The position numbers were made by a program, and so were the translations under genes. The notes below the pieces were generated by a model. That model was not told the DNA's origin and ran no database searches. It saw only the letters and a list, made by a program, of their open reading frames with translations. A stretch of 15,361 nucleotides of DNA from an uncultured Thermomicrobiales bacterium (lineage in GTDB: Bacteria > Chloroflexota > Chloroflexia > Thermomicrobiales > UBA6265). Below are positions 1 through 7,198 of this stretch, piece by piece (position 1 is the first letter of the stretch; every line of letters begins with the position of its first letter). Location: positions 1-15,361 of the forward strand of contig CADCWH010000395.1 in NCBI GenBank assembly GCA_902806395.1, given 5' to 3'.

Positions 1-603
1 CGGGAGGGGAAACGGACCATCCTCGTCCAAGTGACTTCGGGCGACAAAGGTTCACCGGATCCCGGTGCCTCGCCGCACGCGATGGCGACCCTGCGGGAGT
101 CCGAGGAGCGGGAGGCGTGCCGCCGACTCGGGGTCTCCGAGATCGAGTTCCTCCGCTGCCCTGACGGCGAACTGGAGCCCGACCTTGCCCTCCGCGAGCG
201 GATCGTGCGGATGATCCGGACACACAAGCCGGACGTGATCATCTCTCACGATGGTTTCCGTCCCTATGCCCTCCATCCTGACCACAGGGCCGTAGGGCTG
301 GCGACGACCGACTCGGTCTATCCGACGGCCCGTGACCCCTTGTACTTCCCGACCCACCTGCGAGAGGGATTGGAACCGCACAAGACCGCCGAACTGTGGC
401 TCTTCGGGGCCGAGCAACCGGATAGGCACATCGACATCACCGAGACGTTCGCCGCCAAGATCGACGCCCTAATGGCCCACCAAAGCCAAGTGGGAGCGGG
501 GGAGGGGATGGAGGAACGACTCCGGGATCGGGCAGTAGAGTTGGCGGCAGACCAGCCGTTCGAGCTGGCCGAAGCCTTCAAGACGATCCAGATGCGGCGT
601 TGA
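1..603 (+). CDS. PIG-L/LmbE-family deacetylase, 5' truncated
   Basis: The reading frame is open from base 1, so the start lies outside the window and the first zinc-binding motif of the family (HPDD-like) is missing. The visible 200 codons match the PIG-L/LmbE fold. They include a VTSGDKGS segment, a PDGEL segment, and HPDHRAVG near bases 274-297, which supplies the third zinc ligand in this family. Family members are zinc hydrolases that remove acetyl groups from N-acetylglucosamine-type sugars, such as mycothiol or bacillithiol precursors and chitobiose. The exact substrate cannot be read from the sequence. The gene ends 32 bases before the next gene on the same strand, so the two probably share a transcript with the sugar kinase after them. 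Family assignment is secure; substrate is unknown. Confidence 0.9.
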   Translation, partial: REGKRTILVQVTSGDKGSPDPGASPHAMATLRESEEREACRRLGVSEIEFLRCPDGELEPDLALRERIVRMIRTHKPDVIISHDGFRPYALHPDHRAVGLATTDSVYPTARDPLYFPTHLREGLEPHKTAELWLFGAEQPDRHIDITETFAAKIDALMAHQSQVGAGEGMEERLRDRAVELAADQPFELAEAFKTIQMRR

Positions 604-635
604 CCGGGAGCGAACTCATCCGCGAGGAGAGCAAG

Positions 636-1790
636 ATGGACCGGTTCGCGGAGTTCCACGTCAAATACGGTCGCCTGCGCGATCTGATCCGGACGCATGG
701 CCTCGCCGGACTCGTCCTGCGTTCCCGGTCGAACGTGGCATGGCTCGGGTGCGGCCCGGCCGACGACGCGCCACTCTCTGCCGTTCAGGGATCCCGTTCC
801 GAAATCTGGCATCAGGCCGATGGAGGGGTCGCCTGGTTCGTCGTCACGGAAAATGCCGTCACCCTCGTCACCGAGAACATCGAGTTGCCCCGCTTGACCC
901 GCGATGAGTTCGGCGGCCTGCCGATCGACGTTCTGGCCCAATCCTGGCACGAGAGCGAACCTGCTCGGGCCGTGGCCGAACTCGTGTCAGGTCCCGTCGG
1001 TTCGGACACGGCCGACACCGCTCTCGACTGGCGAAGTGGTTCGACACGGCTCATGACTCAAGAGATCGCGGCCTGCCGGGCCGTCCTCACGGAACGGGAG
1101 CGCACCCGGTATCGATGGCTCGGGCAAACCGCCACCGGCGTCATGTCGGATGTCTGCCACTCGATCGTCCCAGGAACGCTCGAAGCTGAGGTGGTCGCGA
1201 TGGCGCATGGGAAGTTGCGCGCGCTCGGCATCGCCCAGGAGGTCGATATCGTCTGCTCAGATGACCGGCTGGCGGAGGACCGGCACGGGCTCTATTCTGA
1301 CCGCCGGATCCAGAGGTTGGCCATGGTCGTCTTCTGTGCCCACAAGTGGGGCTTGGTGGCCAATGTGACCAGGATGGTGGCCGTGACTCCGCCAGACGCG
1401 ACGACGTTGCGGCGCCATGAGGCGATCTCTGACATGGACTACCGGCTCATGTTGGCCACCCGTCCCGGCACACCCCTCCGCGACGTGTTCCGAGACGCGG
1501 TCGTCACGGGCTACGCAGCCCTGGGAGAACCCGATGCCTGGCATGACCATCACCAGGGTGGATCGACCGGATATACCGGCCGCGATACCCGAGTCACTCC
1601 CGATTCCGAGGGGAAGGTGGAAATGCACCAGGCCTTTGCCTGGAACCCGTCGCTGGCTGGAGTCAAGAGTGAGGACACCTTCATCACCGGTCCCGACGGG
1701 CCGGAGGTGATCACGGTTGACCGGGCTTGGCCCACGTACGAGGCGACCGGCAAGGCCGGCATCCTCGACCGGTCCGGACCTGGGGGGTGA
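636..1790 (+). CDS. M24 (creatinase/aminopeptidase P) fold protein, probably without metal catalysis
   Basis: This 384-residue protein has an N-terminal creatinase-like domain (about residues 1-150) and a C-terminal pita-bread domain. I chose ATG 636 over the earlier TTG at 600 because GAGGAGA lies 5 bases upstream of it. The five M24 metal ligands are normally D, D, H, E and E. By my alignment they read C234 (VVFCAHKWG), N243 (VANVTR), H306 (HHQGG), N337 (AWNP) and E346 (KSEDT), so three are lost. It may be a metal-free hydrolase like creatinase, or a binding or scaffold protein. It sits between the PIG-L deacetylase and the sugar kinase, and its stop codon lies 17 bases before the preferred kinase start. 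This suggests a shared pathway. The fold is fairly sure; the function is unknown. Confidence 0.78.
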   Translation: MDRFAEFHVKYGRLRDLIRTHGLAGLVLRSRSNVAWLGCGPADDAPLSAVQGSRSEIWHQADGGVAWFVVTENAVTLVTENIELPRLTRDEFGGLPIDVLAQSWHESEPARAVAELVSGPVGSDTADTALDWRSGSTRLMTQEIAACRAVLTERERTRYRWLGQTATGVMSDVCHSIVPGTLEAEVVAMAHGKLRALGIAQEVDIVCSDDRLAEDRHGLYSDRRIQRLAMVVFCAHKWGLVANVTRMVAVTPPDATTLRRHEAISDMDYRLMLATRPGTPLRDVFRDAVVTGYAALGEPDAWHDHHQGGSTGYTGRDTRVTPDSEGKVEMHQAFAWNPSLAGVKSEDTFITGPDGPEVITVDRAWPTYEATGKAGILDRSGPGG

Positions 1791-1807
1791 CGGAGCAGGG
1801 GGACGGA

Positions 1808-3001
1808 GTGGACTGGGTCGCCGCGACCGAACGGCGAGCCAGCGAGTCGGGACGTGATTTATACGGGCAGCAATGGGTCCTGTCCCGCCGAAGCCATGCC
1901 AGCGGTCGGATTGAATTGGTCGGTAATCATTTGGACTACAACGGTGGGCCGGTGCTGGCCGCGGCCATCGACCGGCAAACCACGGTCCTCGCGGGTGCGG
2001 GCGACCCGACCCGAGTCGAGATCATCTTCGCGGACCGTGGATCGATGGTCGAGACGATCGATGTCGCCGAGACGGCGGATTGGCGGTCACCGGGAGGTGC
2101 CATCCGCCCGTTGGATTACGCACGAGGGGTACTCGCGGCATTAGACGCCCGAGGTATCGCCCTTCACTCCACCACTCGGATGGTGGTCGCGGGAGACGTG
2201 CCGTTCGGGCTGGGAGTCAGCTCGTCGGCCGCACTCACCGTGGCCCTCACATTGGCACTGGCCGCCGAGCGTCCTGACGACATGACGACCGTCCTGGTTG
2301 CCCAGGAGGCAGAGCACCGGGCCGGTACCCCGTGTGGGACGATGGACCAGTCCGCCTCGGTCGCTGGCGGGGTCATCCTCTACGATGGGGCGACCTCGGC
2401 GGTGCAGCGTCTCACTCCCGAACTGGGAGAGTTCACCTTCCTCCTCGCAGACTCTGGTGTCGACCGCTCGTTGGCGGCGTCTGTCTATCCTGACCGCGTA
2501 CGGGAATCCGCCGACGCACTCACGCAGGTCAACGCACTCCTGAAGACGAATCACCGCTATCTGGCGGCGGTCTCCGTCTCCGCCTTCGAGACGGTCGAGC
2601 GCTCCGGCGCCTTGCCTCCCGTCCTCCTGTCGCGTCTCGCCCACATCGTCAGCGAGACCGCCAGGGTTTCGATGGCGACCAAGTCACTGCGAGGCGGCGA
2701 CTGGCTGGAGTTCGGCCGGCTGATGACCGAATCTGGGCGATCGTCAGCGTCCGATTATGACGTCAGCCACCCTCGGGTCGAAGAACTCGTCGCGCTGCTC
2801 CTGCGTCAGCCGGGGGTGGCTGGGGCGCGGATGATGGGAGGCGGGGGAGGGGGCAGCGTGTTAGCACTCGTCCGCAACCGGGACGTGGAGGCCATCGCGA
2901 CAACCCTCGGCGATGCGTACCACGGTCCCCACGGATTGCGGGACCGGCCAGACCGTGTCCTGGCCTGCCGATTCGGACCGGCGGCCGACGTGACGGGCTA
3001 A
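1808..3001 (+). CDS. Galactokinase-like GHMP sugar kinase
   Basis: All three GHMP motifs are visible in this 397-residue protein. They are the sugar-binding GRIELVGNHLDYNGG (33-47), the phosphate loop GLGVSSSAA (134-142) and GGGGGGSV (344-351). CGTMDQ (176-181) supplies the catalytic Asp180, and the galactokinase block around DSGVDRSLA is also present. The enzyme should phosphorylate a sugar at C1 with ATP in the cytoplasm. In galactokinases the first motif reads GEHTDYN, whose Glu contacts the sugar; here Asn40 replaces it and Leu replaces Thr, so the substrate may not be galactose. GTG 1808 has AGGGGGA just upstream. GTG 1787, which overlaps the previous stop as GTGA, is an alternative start that would add 7 residues. 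No galT or galE is nearby. The family is secure; the substrate is open. Confidence 0.88.
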   Translation: MDWVAATERRASESGRDLYGQQWVLSRRSHASGRIELVGNHLDYNGGPVLAAAIDRQTTVLAGAGDPTRVEIIFADRGSMVETIDVAETADWRSPGGAIRPLDYARGVLAALDARGIALHSTTRMVVAGDVPFGLGVSSSAALTVALTLALAAERPDDMTTVLVAQEAEHRAGTPCGTMDQSASVAGGVILYDGATSAVQRLTPELGEFTFLLADSGVDRSLAASVYPDRVRESADALTQVNALLKTNHRYLAAVSVSAFETVERSGALPPVLLSRLAHIVSETARVSMATKSLRGGDWLEFGRLMTESGRSSASDYDVSHPRVEELVALLLRQPGVAGARMMGGGGGGSVLALVRNRDVEAIATTLGDAYHGPHGLRDRPDRVLACRFGPAADVTG

Positions 3002-3031
3002 GGGACTCACTGGAAACGCGTGCTCGGAGGG

Positions 3032-4027
3032 TCAATACCCGGCGTCGAGATCCACGACGTTCCGTAGAGGCTGTCCTCGCTGCCAGCGCGTGATGTTGTC
3101 GGATGCGATCGCGATCGCCCGGTCCAGATACCGCGGCGACGCTCCGGACGTGTGCGACGTGATCAAAACGTTGGGCATCGGCCAGAGAGGCGACTCCTCA
3201 GGCAACGGTTCCGGGTCCGTGACGTCGAGGCCGGCACCAGCCACGTGGCCAGACTCCAGCGCCCGGATGAGGGCACCCTGATCGATGACCGCCCCGCGGC
3301 CGATGTTGAAGATATGGACCCCCTGACGCATCAATCCGATCCGTCGGGCGTCCAAGAGGTGGTGCGTGTCGTCAGTCAGCGGAACGCAGACCGCGACGTG
3401 ATCCGCTCCCGGTAACATGTGGTCAAGCTGGTCGAGACCAGCAACCTCATCGAACCCCGGAGGCGTGGGCCGGTCATCATGCCGTCGCACTCCCACGACC
3501 CGCATCCCGAAACCCTTCGCCCGTACGGCGACCGCCTCGGCTATCTGCCCGGCCCCGATGATCAGGAGGGTCTGGCTCTCTAGCTCGAAGACGCGCTCGC
3601 GCATCGGGTGATCGTTCCAGCGACCCTGATCCTGTTCACGCACGAGGAGCGGTATCTGACGCGCGAAGGCGAGCATCATCGCCAGGACGTGTTCGCCGAT
3701 ATTGATCGCATGGGCACCGCTCGCGTTCGTCAGGACGATATCGCGTGACGCCATGGTCGCCGCTGGGAAGTGCTCGACCCCGGCAGACATCGCCTGGACC
3801 CACCGCAAGTGAGCGGCGTTCTGGATCAGGCTCTCGTCGACCTGCCAGCCGATGAAGGCGTCCGCATCACCGATGTCGCTGACCTCGTCGTCATCATCGC
3901 GGAACACGAAGGAAATCTCAGGATGCGCGGTTCGTAATCGCGCTCGCGTCGGCTCAGGCAGCGGGACGCCGACGGCGATGTTGGAGAGGGGACTGGTCTT
4001 GGGATCGGTTTGGGGGTCGGGCGACAC
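3032..4027 (-). CDS. D-isomer-specific 2-hydroxyacid dehydrogenase
   Basis: This 331-residue protein has the two-domain layout of the D-2-hydroxyacid dehydrogenase family, which interconverts 2-keto acids and D-2-hydroxy acids with NAD(P). The nucleotide loop is GAGQIA (158-163). The catalytic residues appear as Arg244 (NIGRG), Glu273 (DPEPLP) and His292 (SHTSG). The second Rossmann strand ends in VRRH (about 179-183) rather than in an acidic residue, which favours NADP(H). The start is GTG at 4025-4027 with GGAG about 9 bases upstream; no other in-frame start precedes the conserved part. It lies 53 bases after moaA on the same strand and converges on the sugar kinase 30 bases away. Substrates in the family include glyoxylate, hydroxypyruvate and D-lactate, and the sequence does not decide between them. 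Confidence 0.9.
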   Translation of the reverse strand: MSPDPQTDPKTSPLSNIAVGVPLPEPTRARLRTAHPEISFVFRDDDDEVSDIGDADAFIGWQVDESLIQNAAHLRWVQAMSAGVEHFPAATMASRDIVLTNASGAHAINIGEHVLAMMLAFARQIPLLVREQDQGRWNDHPMRERVFELESQTLLIIGAGQIAEAVAVRAKGFGMRVVGVRRHDDRPTPPGFDEVAGLDQLDHMLPGADHVAVCVPLTDDTHHLLDARRIGLMRQGVHIFNIGRGAVIDQGALIRALESGHVAGAGLDVTDPEPLPEESPLWPMPNVLITSHTSGASPRYLDRAIAIASDNITRWQRGQPLRNVVDLDAGY

Positions 4028-4080
4028 GGATGCGCTCCATGGTGGTGGGCGACGGTTCAGGTTTGGCAGCGTTTACGACA

Positions 4081-5124
4081 TCAGCCGCCGATCTGGGACA
4101 TGCCTCGAACCGTGTCCCGCACGCCGTCGGCCAACAGATGTCCCCACGGCTTCCGCCAGACTCCTGCACGGAGCTGGGCCCGGAGGGCGTCGTCGGCCGC
4201 CCCGGCCCGCATCATGTCCCGCAGGTCCACCTCGTCGTTGCGCAGCAGGCACAGACGCAGTTTGCCATCTGCCGTCAACCGCACCCGGTTGCAGGCGGCA
4301 CAGAAGGGTACCGAGACCGGTGAGATGAAACCGATCGTGCCGGCGGCACCGGGGATGCGCCAGAGCCGAGCCGGATCGGCCGCGTCTGCTGAGACCGGTT
4401 CTAGGAGTCCGAAGTGGCGTTCCAACCGGGCCAAGGTCTCCTCGGATGTCACGAGGCTGGCATCGTGGACGTCCCCGACCCCCTCCAGGGGCATGATCTC
4501 GAGAAAGCGGACCTGCCACGGTCGATCGACGGTCAATGCCGCCATGTCGACGACTTCCAGGTCGTTCTGGTCCCTGACGACGACCGAGTTCAGCTTGATC
4601 GGTGTGAGGCCGACCCGCTCCGCCTCCTCGATGCCCGCCCAGACGAGATCGAGACGGCCGCCCCGAGTCATGAACTTGAACTTGGCGGGGTCCAGCGTGT
4701 CGATGCTGATATTGACCCGGTCGAGCCCGGCCTCGCGCAGCGGACCAGCCAGCCGCGTGAAGAGGAGGGCGTTGGTCGTCATCGAGAGTTCTTCGATGCC
4801 CGGGAAGCGCTTCATCTCACGCACGAGTTCGACGACGTTTGGCCGGATGGTCGGCTCCCCACCGGTCAGCCGCAACTTGTTGAATCCGATCTCCCCGCAG
4901 AGCCGAACGACCCTCAGCAGTTCTTCGTCCGTCAGCATCTCGGCCTTGGGCTGGAACTTCATCCCGACCGCCGGCATGCAATACAGGCACCGGAAATTAC
5001 ACCGGTCGGTCAGGGAGATGCGCAGGTAGGTCATCGCCCGTCCGAACGAGTCCCGGGCGATGGCGGGTGAACCGTGCGGGACGAGCGACACCGGATGAGT
5101 GGTCGGTTCGAGGACGGAGACCAT
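4081..5124 (-). CDS. moaA: GTP 3',8-cyclase MoaA (molybdenum cofactor biosynthesis)
   Basis: This radical SAM enzyme makes the first molybdopterin intermediate from GTP. The 347 residues are full length. CNFRCLYC (Cys42, 46, 49) binds the SAM [4Fe-4S] cluster, TGGEP (87-91) follows, and the second cluster uses Cys275, Cys278 and Cys292 (FCAAC plus LCLL). The protein ends in Gly-Gly, as MoaA does. ATG 5124 is preferred because the conserved FGR segment (27-29) that precedes the cluster motif would be lost with the internal Met31 start; its Shine-Dalgarno sequence is weak. No other moa, moe or mob gene is visible, so its pathway partners lie elsewhere. A palindrome over a possible promoter lies 49-65 bases upstream, so it is probably transcribed apart from the permease genes before it. 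Confidence 0.96.
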   Translation of the reverse strand: MVSVLEPTTHPVSLVPHGSPAIARDSFGRAMTYLRISLTDRCNFRCLYCMPAVGMKFQPKAEMLTDEELLRVVRLCGEIGFNKLRLTGGEPTIRPNVVELVREMKRFPGIEELSMTTNALLFTRLAGPLREAGLDRVNISIDTLDPAKFKFMTRGGRLDLVWAGIEEAERVGLTPIKLNSVVVRDQNDLEVVDMAALTVDRPWQVRFLEIMPLEGVGDVHDASLVTSEETLARLERHFGLLEPVSADAADPARLWRIPGAAGTIGFISPVSVPFCAACNRVRLTADGKLRLCLLRNDEVDLRDMMRAGAADDALRAQLRAGVWRKPWGHLLADGVRDTVRGMSQIGG

Positions 5125-5172
5125 GGGTCAGTCCAATCAACGAGATCGACCCACCGGGGCGACCGTGCTCAT

Positions 5173-5189
5173 TACTCAATGATTGAGTA
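5173..5189. promoter_or_regulatory. Perfect 17-bp palindrome, probable operator upstream of moaA
   Basis: TACTCAATGATTGAGTA is an 8-bp perfect inverted repeat around one central base. It is AT-rich in a GC-rich, otherwise non-coding 158-base gap. On the minus strand it overlaps a TATACT box (5186-5191), a good -10 match whose predicted start point near 5179 falls inside the palindrome. This is the geometry of a repressor site. No convincing -35 box was found, and the regulator is not in the window. That it is an operator is inference; the palindrome itself is seen directly. Confidence 0.6.
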
Positions 5190-5282
5190 TACAGCACCAT
5201 TTGAGGAGGGTCGCTCCGTCACCCGCCGACCAGGAGGACGAGCGTGAGGGCCTAACTGCACGCTTTCCCAACGGGGCGACGT

Positions 5283-6152
5283 TCACCCCTGGGTGCGGAG
5301 CCGGGGGTCGATGAGGTCCCGGACGGCGTCACCGACCAGATTGATGCCGAAGACCAAGAGGGCCAACGTGACGCCGGGGTAGATGATGGTCCATGGCGCC
5401 AATTCCATATAGACCCTGTTCTCGCTCAGCATCGAGCCGAGTGAGGGGGTGGGGGGCACGGCGCCGAGCCCGAGGAAGCTCAGCGCCGCTTCCAGGATGA
5501 TGGCCCCCGACAGGCTGAGCGTGAGCTGCACCAAGATGGGCGCGGTGACGTTCGGCAGCAGGTGCCGGAGGATGACCCGGCTCGTCGAGGCACCGGACGT
5601 GACCGCGGCTTGGACATACTCGACGTGCTTCAACGTCAGTGTCGAGCCGCGCACAACCCGGGCGAAGATCGGCATGTACACCACCGAGATGGCGACGATG
5701 ATGCTGACGAATCCCGGCTCGAACACGGCGACGACGAGGATCGCGAGGAGCACCGCTGGAAAGGCAAAGAGCACGTCCATGACCCGCATGGTGACGTATT
5801 CGGCCCAGCCACCCAGGAAGCCAGCCATCAAACCCAACGCCGTGCCGATGACCGCCGATACGATCACCGAGGAGATGCCGACGAGGAGAGAAATGCGGGC
5901 GCCATAGAGCACCCGGCTGAGCACGTCGCGCCCGAAGAGGTCCCCTCCGAGCAACCCACCCTCACCGGGTCCACGCAGTCGATTCAACGGCGACATGGTG
6001 GCAGCGTCCTGCGGGGCGATCCACGGTGCCAGGATCGCCACGGTAGCCAGCACCATGAGCACCAGCGCCGCGAGGGATCCCGCCCGGTTCTGGCTGGCCG
6101 CACGCCGGACGGCCGACAGCTTCCGTCGTCGGCCCGCGCGCTCGATGGTCAC
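5283..6152 (-). CDS. ABC transporter permease, DppC/OppC type
   Basis: This 289-residue inner-membrane permease belongs to the peptide/nickel (binding-protein-dependent) transporter family. The N-terminal cytoplasmic tail is Arg-rich, the first membrane helix is about residues 27-46, and the GGDLFGRDVLSR segment (69-80) is typical of DppC. The ATPase-docking EAA loop is about residues 178-201 (from EYVQAAV to HLLPN). Its GTG start at 6152 overlaps the dppB stop as GTGA, so the two permeases are translationally coupled and should form the heterodimeric channel. The substrate is likely a peptide or another small solute, but permeases of this family do not reveal it. No DppD or DppF ATPase gene follows: the next gene is moaA, after a 158-base gap. 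Confidence 0.93.
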   Translation of the reverse strand: MTIERAGRRRKLSAVRRAASQNRAGSLAALVLMVLATVAILAPWIAPQDAATMSPLNRLRGPGEGGLLGGDLFGRDVLSRVLYGARISLLVGISSVIVSAVIGTALGLMAGFLGGWAEYVTMRVMDVLFAFPAVLLAILVVAVFEPGFVSIIVAISVVYMPIFARVVRGSTLTLKHVEYVQAAVTSGASTSRVILRHLLPNVTAPILVQLTLSLSGAIILEAALSFLGLGAVPPTPSLGSMLSENRVYMELAPWTIIYPGVTLALLVFGINLVGDAVRDLIDPRLRTQG

Positions 6153-7102
6153 CGGCGTCGGATCCGGGGGTCGGCGAGTCCGTAGACGACATCGGTCAGT
6201 AGGTTGATCAGTACGAAACTGCCAGCGATGAACAGCGTCGTCCCCTGGACCAATGGGTAATCTCTCTGCAGGACGGCATCGAGGGCCAGTCGTCCGATCC
6301 CCGGGATCGCGAAGAGCTGCTCGACGATGACGGTGCCACCGAGCAAGTAACCGGTCTGGATGCCGACCACCGTGATCACGGGCACCAGAGCGTTGCGGAG
6401 CGCGTGGCTCAGGACGATGCCGCGGTTCGACAGGCCCTTGGCACGGGCGACGGTCAGGTACTCCTTGCCGAGCTCCTCCAGCAGCGCCGACCGCGTCATC
6501 CGGGTGATCGACGCCGCCAGCAACGCGCCAAGTGACACTGAGGGCAGCACCAGCGAGCGCAGGTTGGCGACGATCCCCTCCGAGATTGGCACGAATCCGG
6601 TGGTGGGCAGGACGGGCCAGCGGAGGGAGATGAAGAGGATCAGCAGCGTGCCGAGCAGAAAATTTGGGACGGACAGACCGACCAGTCCGGCCAGGCGGGC
6701 GATCAGATCAATCGGGCCGTTGCGGTTGACCGCGGCCAATATCCCGGCAGGGACGGCGATCACCAACGACGCGAGGGTCGCCAGGGCGGCGAGTTCCAGC
6801 GTCGCGGGAAGCCGATTCAGGATCTCCCGAGCCACGGGCTCGCCGGTCCGCAACGACGAGCCGAGGTCGCCACGGAGGGTGTCACGGAGCCAGACGAGGT
6901 ATTGGACCGGGACCGGGGCGTCGAGACCATAGGACTTGGCGATGGCCTCTCGTTGCTCCTCGGATACGTCCGGGCCGAGACCGATCATGATGTCGACGAA
7001 GTCGCCGGGAATGGCCTGCATTGCCCCGAAAACCAGCACCGAGATGCCCAACAACGTCGGCAGGAAGACCGTCACGATGCGGCCCACGAGGTAGCTCAGC
7101 AC
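6149..7102 (-). CDS. ABC transporter permease, DppB/OppB type
   Basis: This 317-residue permease begins with MLSYLVGRIV, followed by a long first helix and an IPGD segment (31-34), the usual DppB opening. The periplasmic loop GLDAPVPVQY (59-68) and GDLGSSL (78-84) are also characteristic. The EAA loop that contacts the ATPase is about residues 214-242, and five or six membrane helices are visible. The start is GTG at 7100-7102; AGAGGA lies about 10 bases upstream. It is 96 bases downstream of the binding-protein gene and overlaps dppC by four bases, so binding protein, DppB and DppC look like one operon. It should pair with DppC to import a peptide-like solute. Confidence 0.93.
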   Translation of the reverse strand: MLSYLVGRIVTVFLPTLLGISVLVFGAMQAIPGDFVDIMIGLGPDVSEEQREAIAKSYGLDAPVPVQYLVWLRDTLRGDLGSSLRTGEPVAREILNRLPATLELAALATLASLVIAVPAGILAAVNRNGPIDLIARLAGLVGLSVPNFLLGTLLILFISLRWPVLPTTGFVPISEGIVANLRSLVLPSVSLGALLAASITRMTRSALLEELGKEYLTVARAKGLSNRGIVLSHALRNALVPVITVVGIQTGYLLGGTVIVEQLFAIPGIGRLALDAVLQRDYPLVQGTTLFIAGSFVLINLLTDVVYGLADPRIRRR

Positions 7103-7136
7103 GGGGTCGGATCCTCTGTCATGGCGAGGGCACCGT

Positions 7137-7168
7137 CTCCTCCCGCCAGCCGAGTACCGCGGGAGGAG
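7137..7168 (-). promoter_or_regulatory. Intercistronic hairpin between the binding-protein gene and dppB
   Basis: CTCCTCCCGC and GCGGGAGGAG form a perfect 10-bp stem with a 12-base loop in the 96-base gap. No T-run follows on the minus strand, so it is not a classical terminator. Hairpins placed here in other transporter operons protect the 3' end of the binding-protein mRNA or attenuate read-through, giving more binding protein than permease. One arm contains GGGAGGAG, a strong Shine-Dalgarno-like sequence paired with its complement, about 34 bases before the dppB start. The role is inferred. Confidence 0.5.
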
Positions 7169-7198
7169 CTGGGCTCATGCCCGAGCGTCGCGTGACGG

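Noticed and set aside
3105..3118. A 14-base palindrome made of overlapping GCGATCGC units.
   Set aside because: It lies inside the dehydrogenase gene and simply encodes an Ala-Ile-Ala-Ile run; one copy gives no sign of a repeat family.
4010..5029. Plus-strand 339-codon frame opposite moaA.
   Set aside because: It is Ser/Arg/Thr-rich shadow composition without motifs, and it covers the cluster motifs of MoaA on the other strand.
5241..5264. AGCGTG/CACGCT inverted repeat after dppC, considered as a dppC terminator.
   Set aside because: The stem is only six bases, and no T-run follows on the minus strand.
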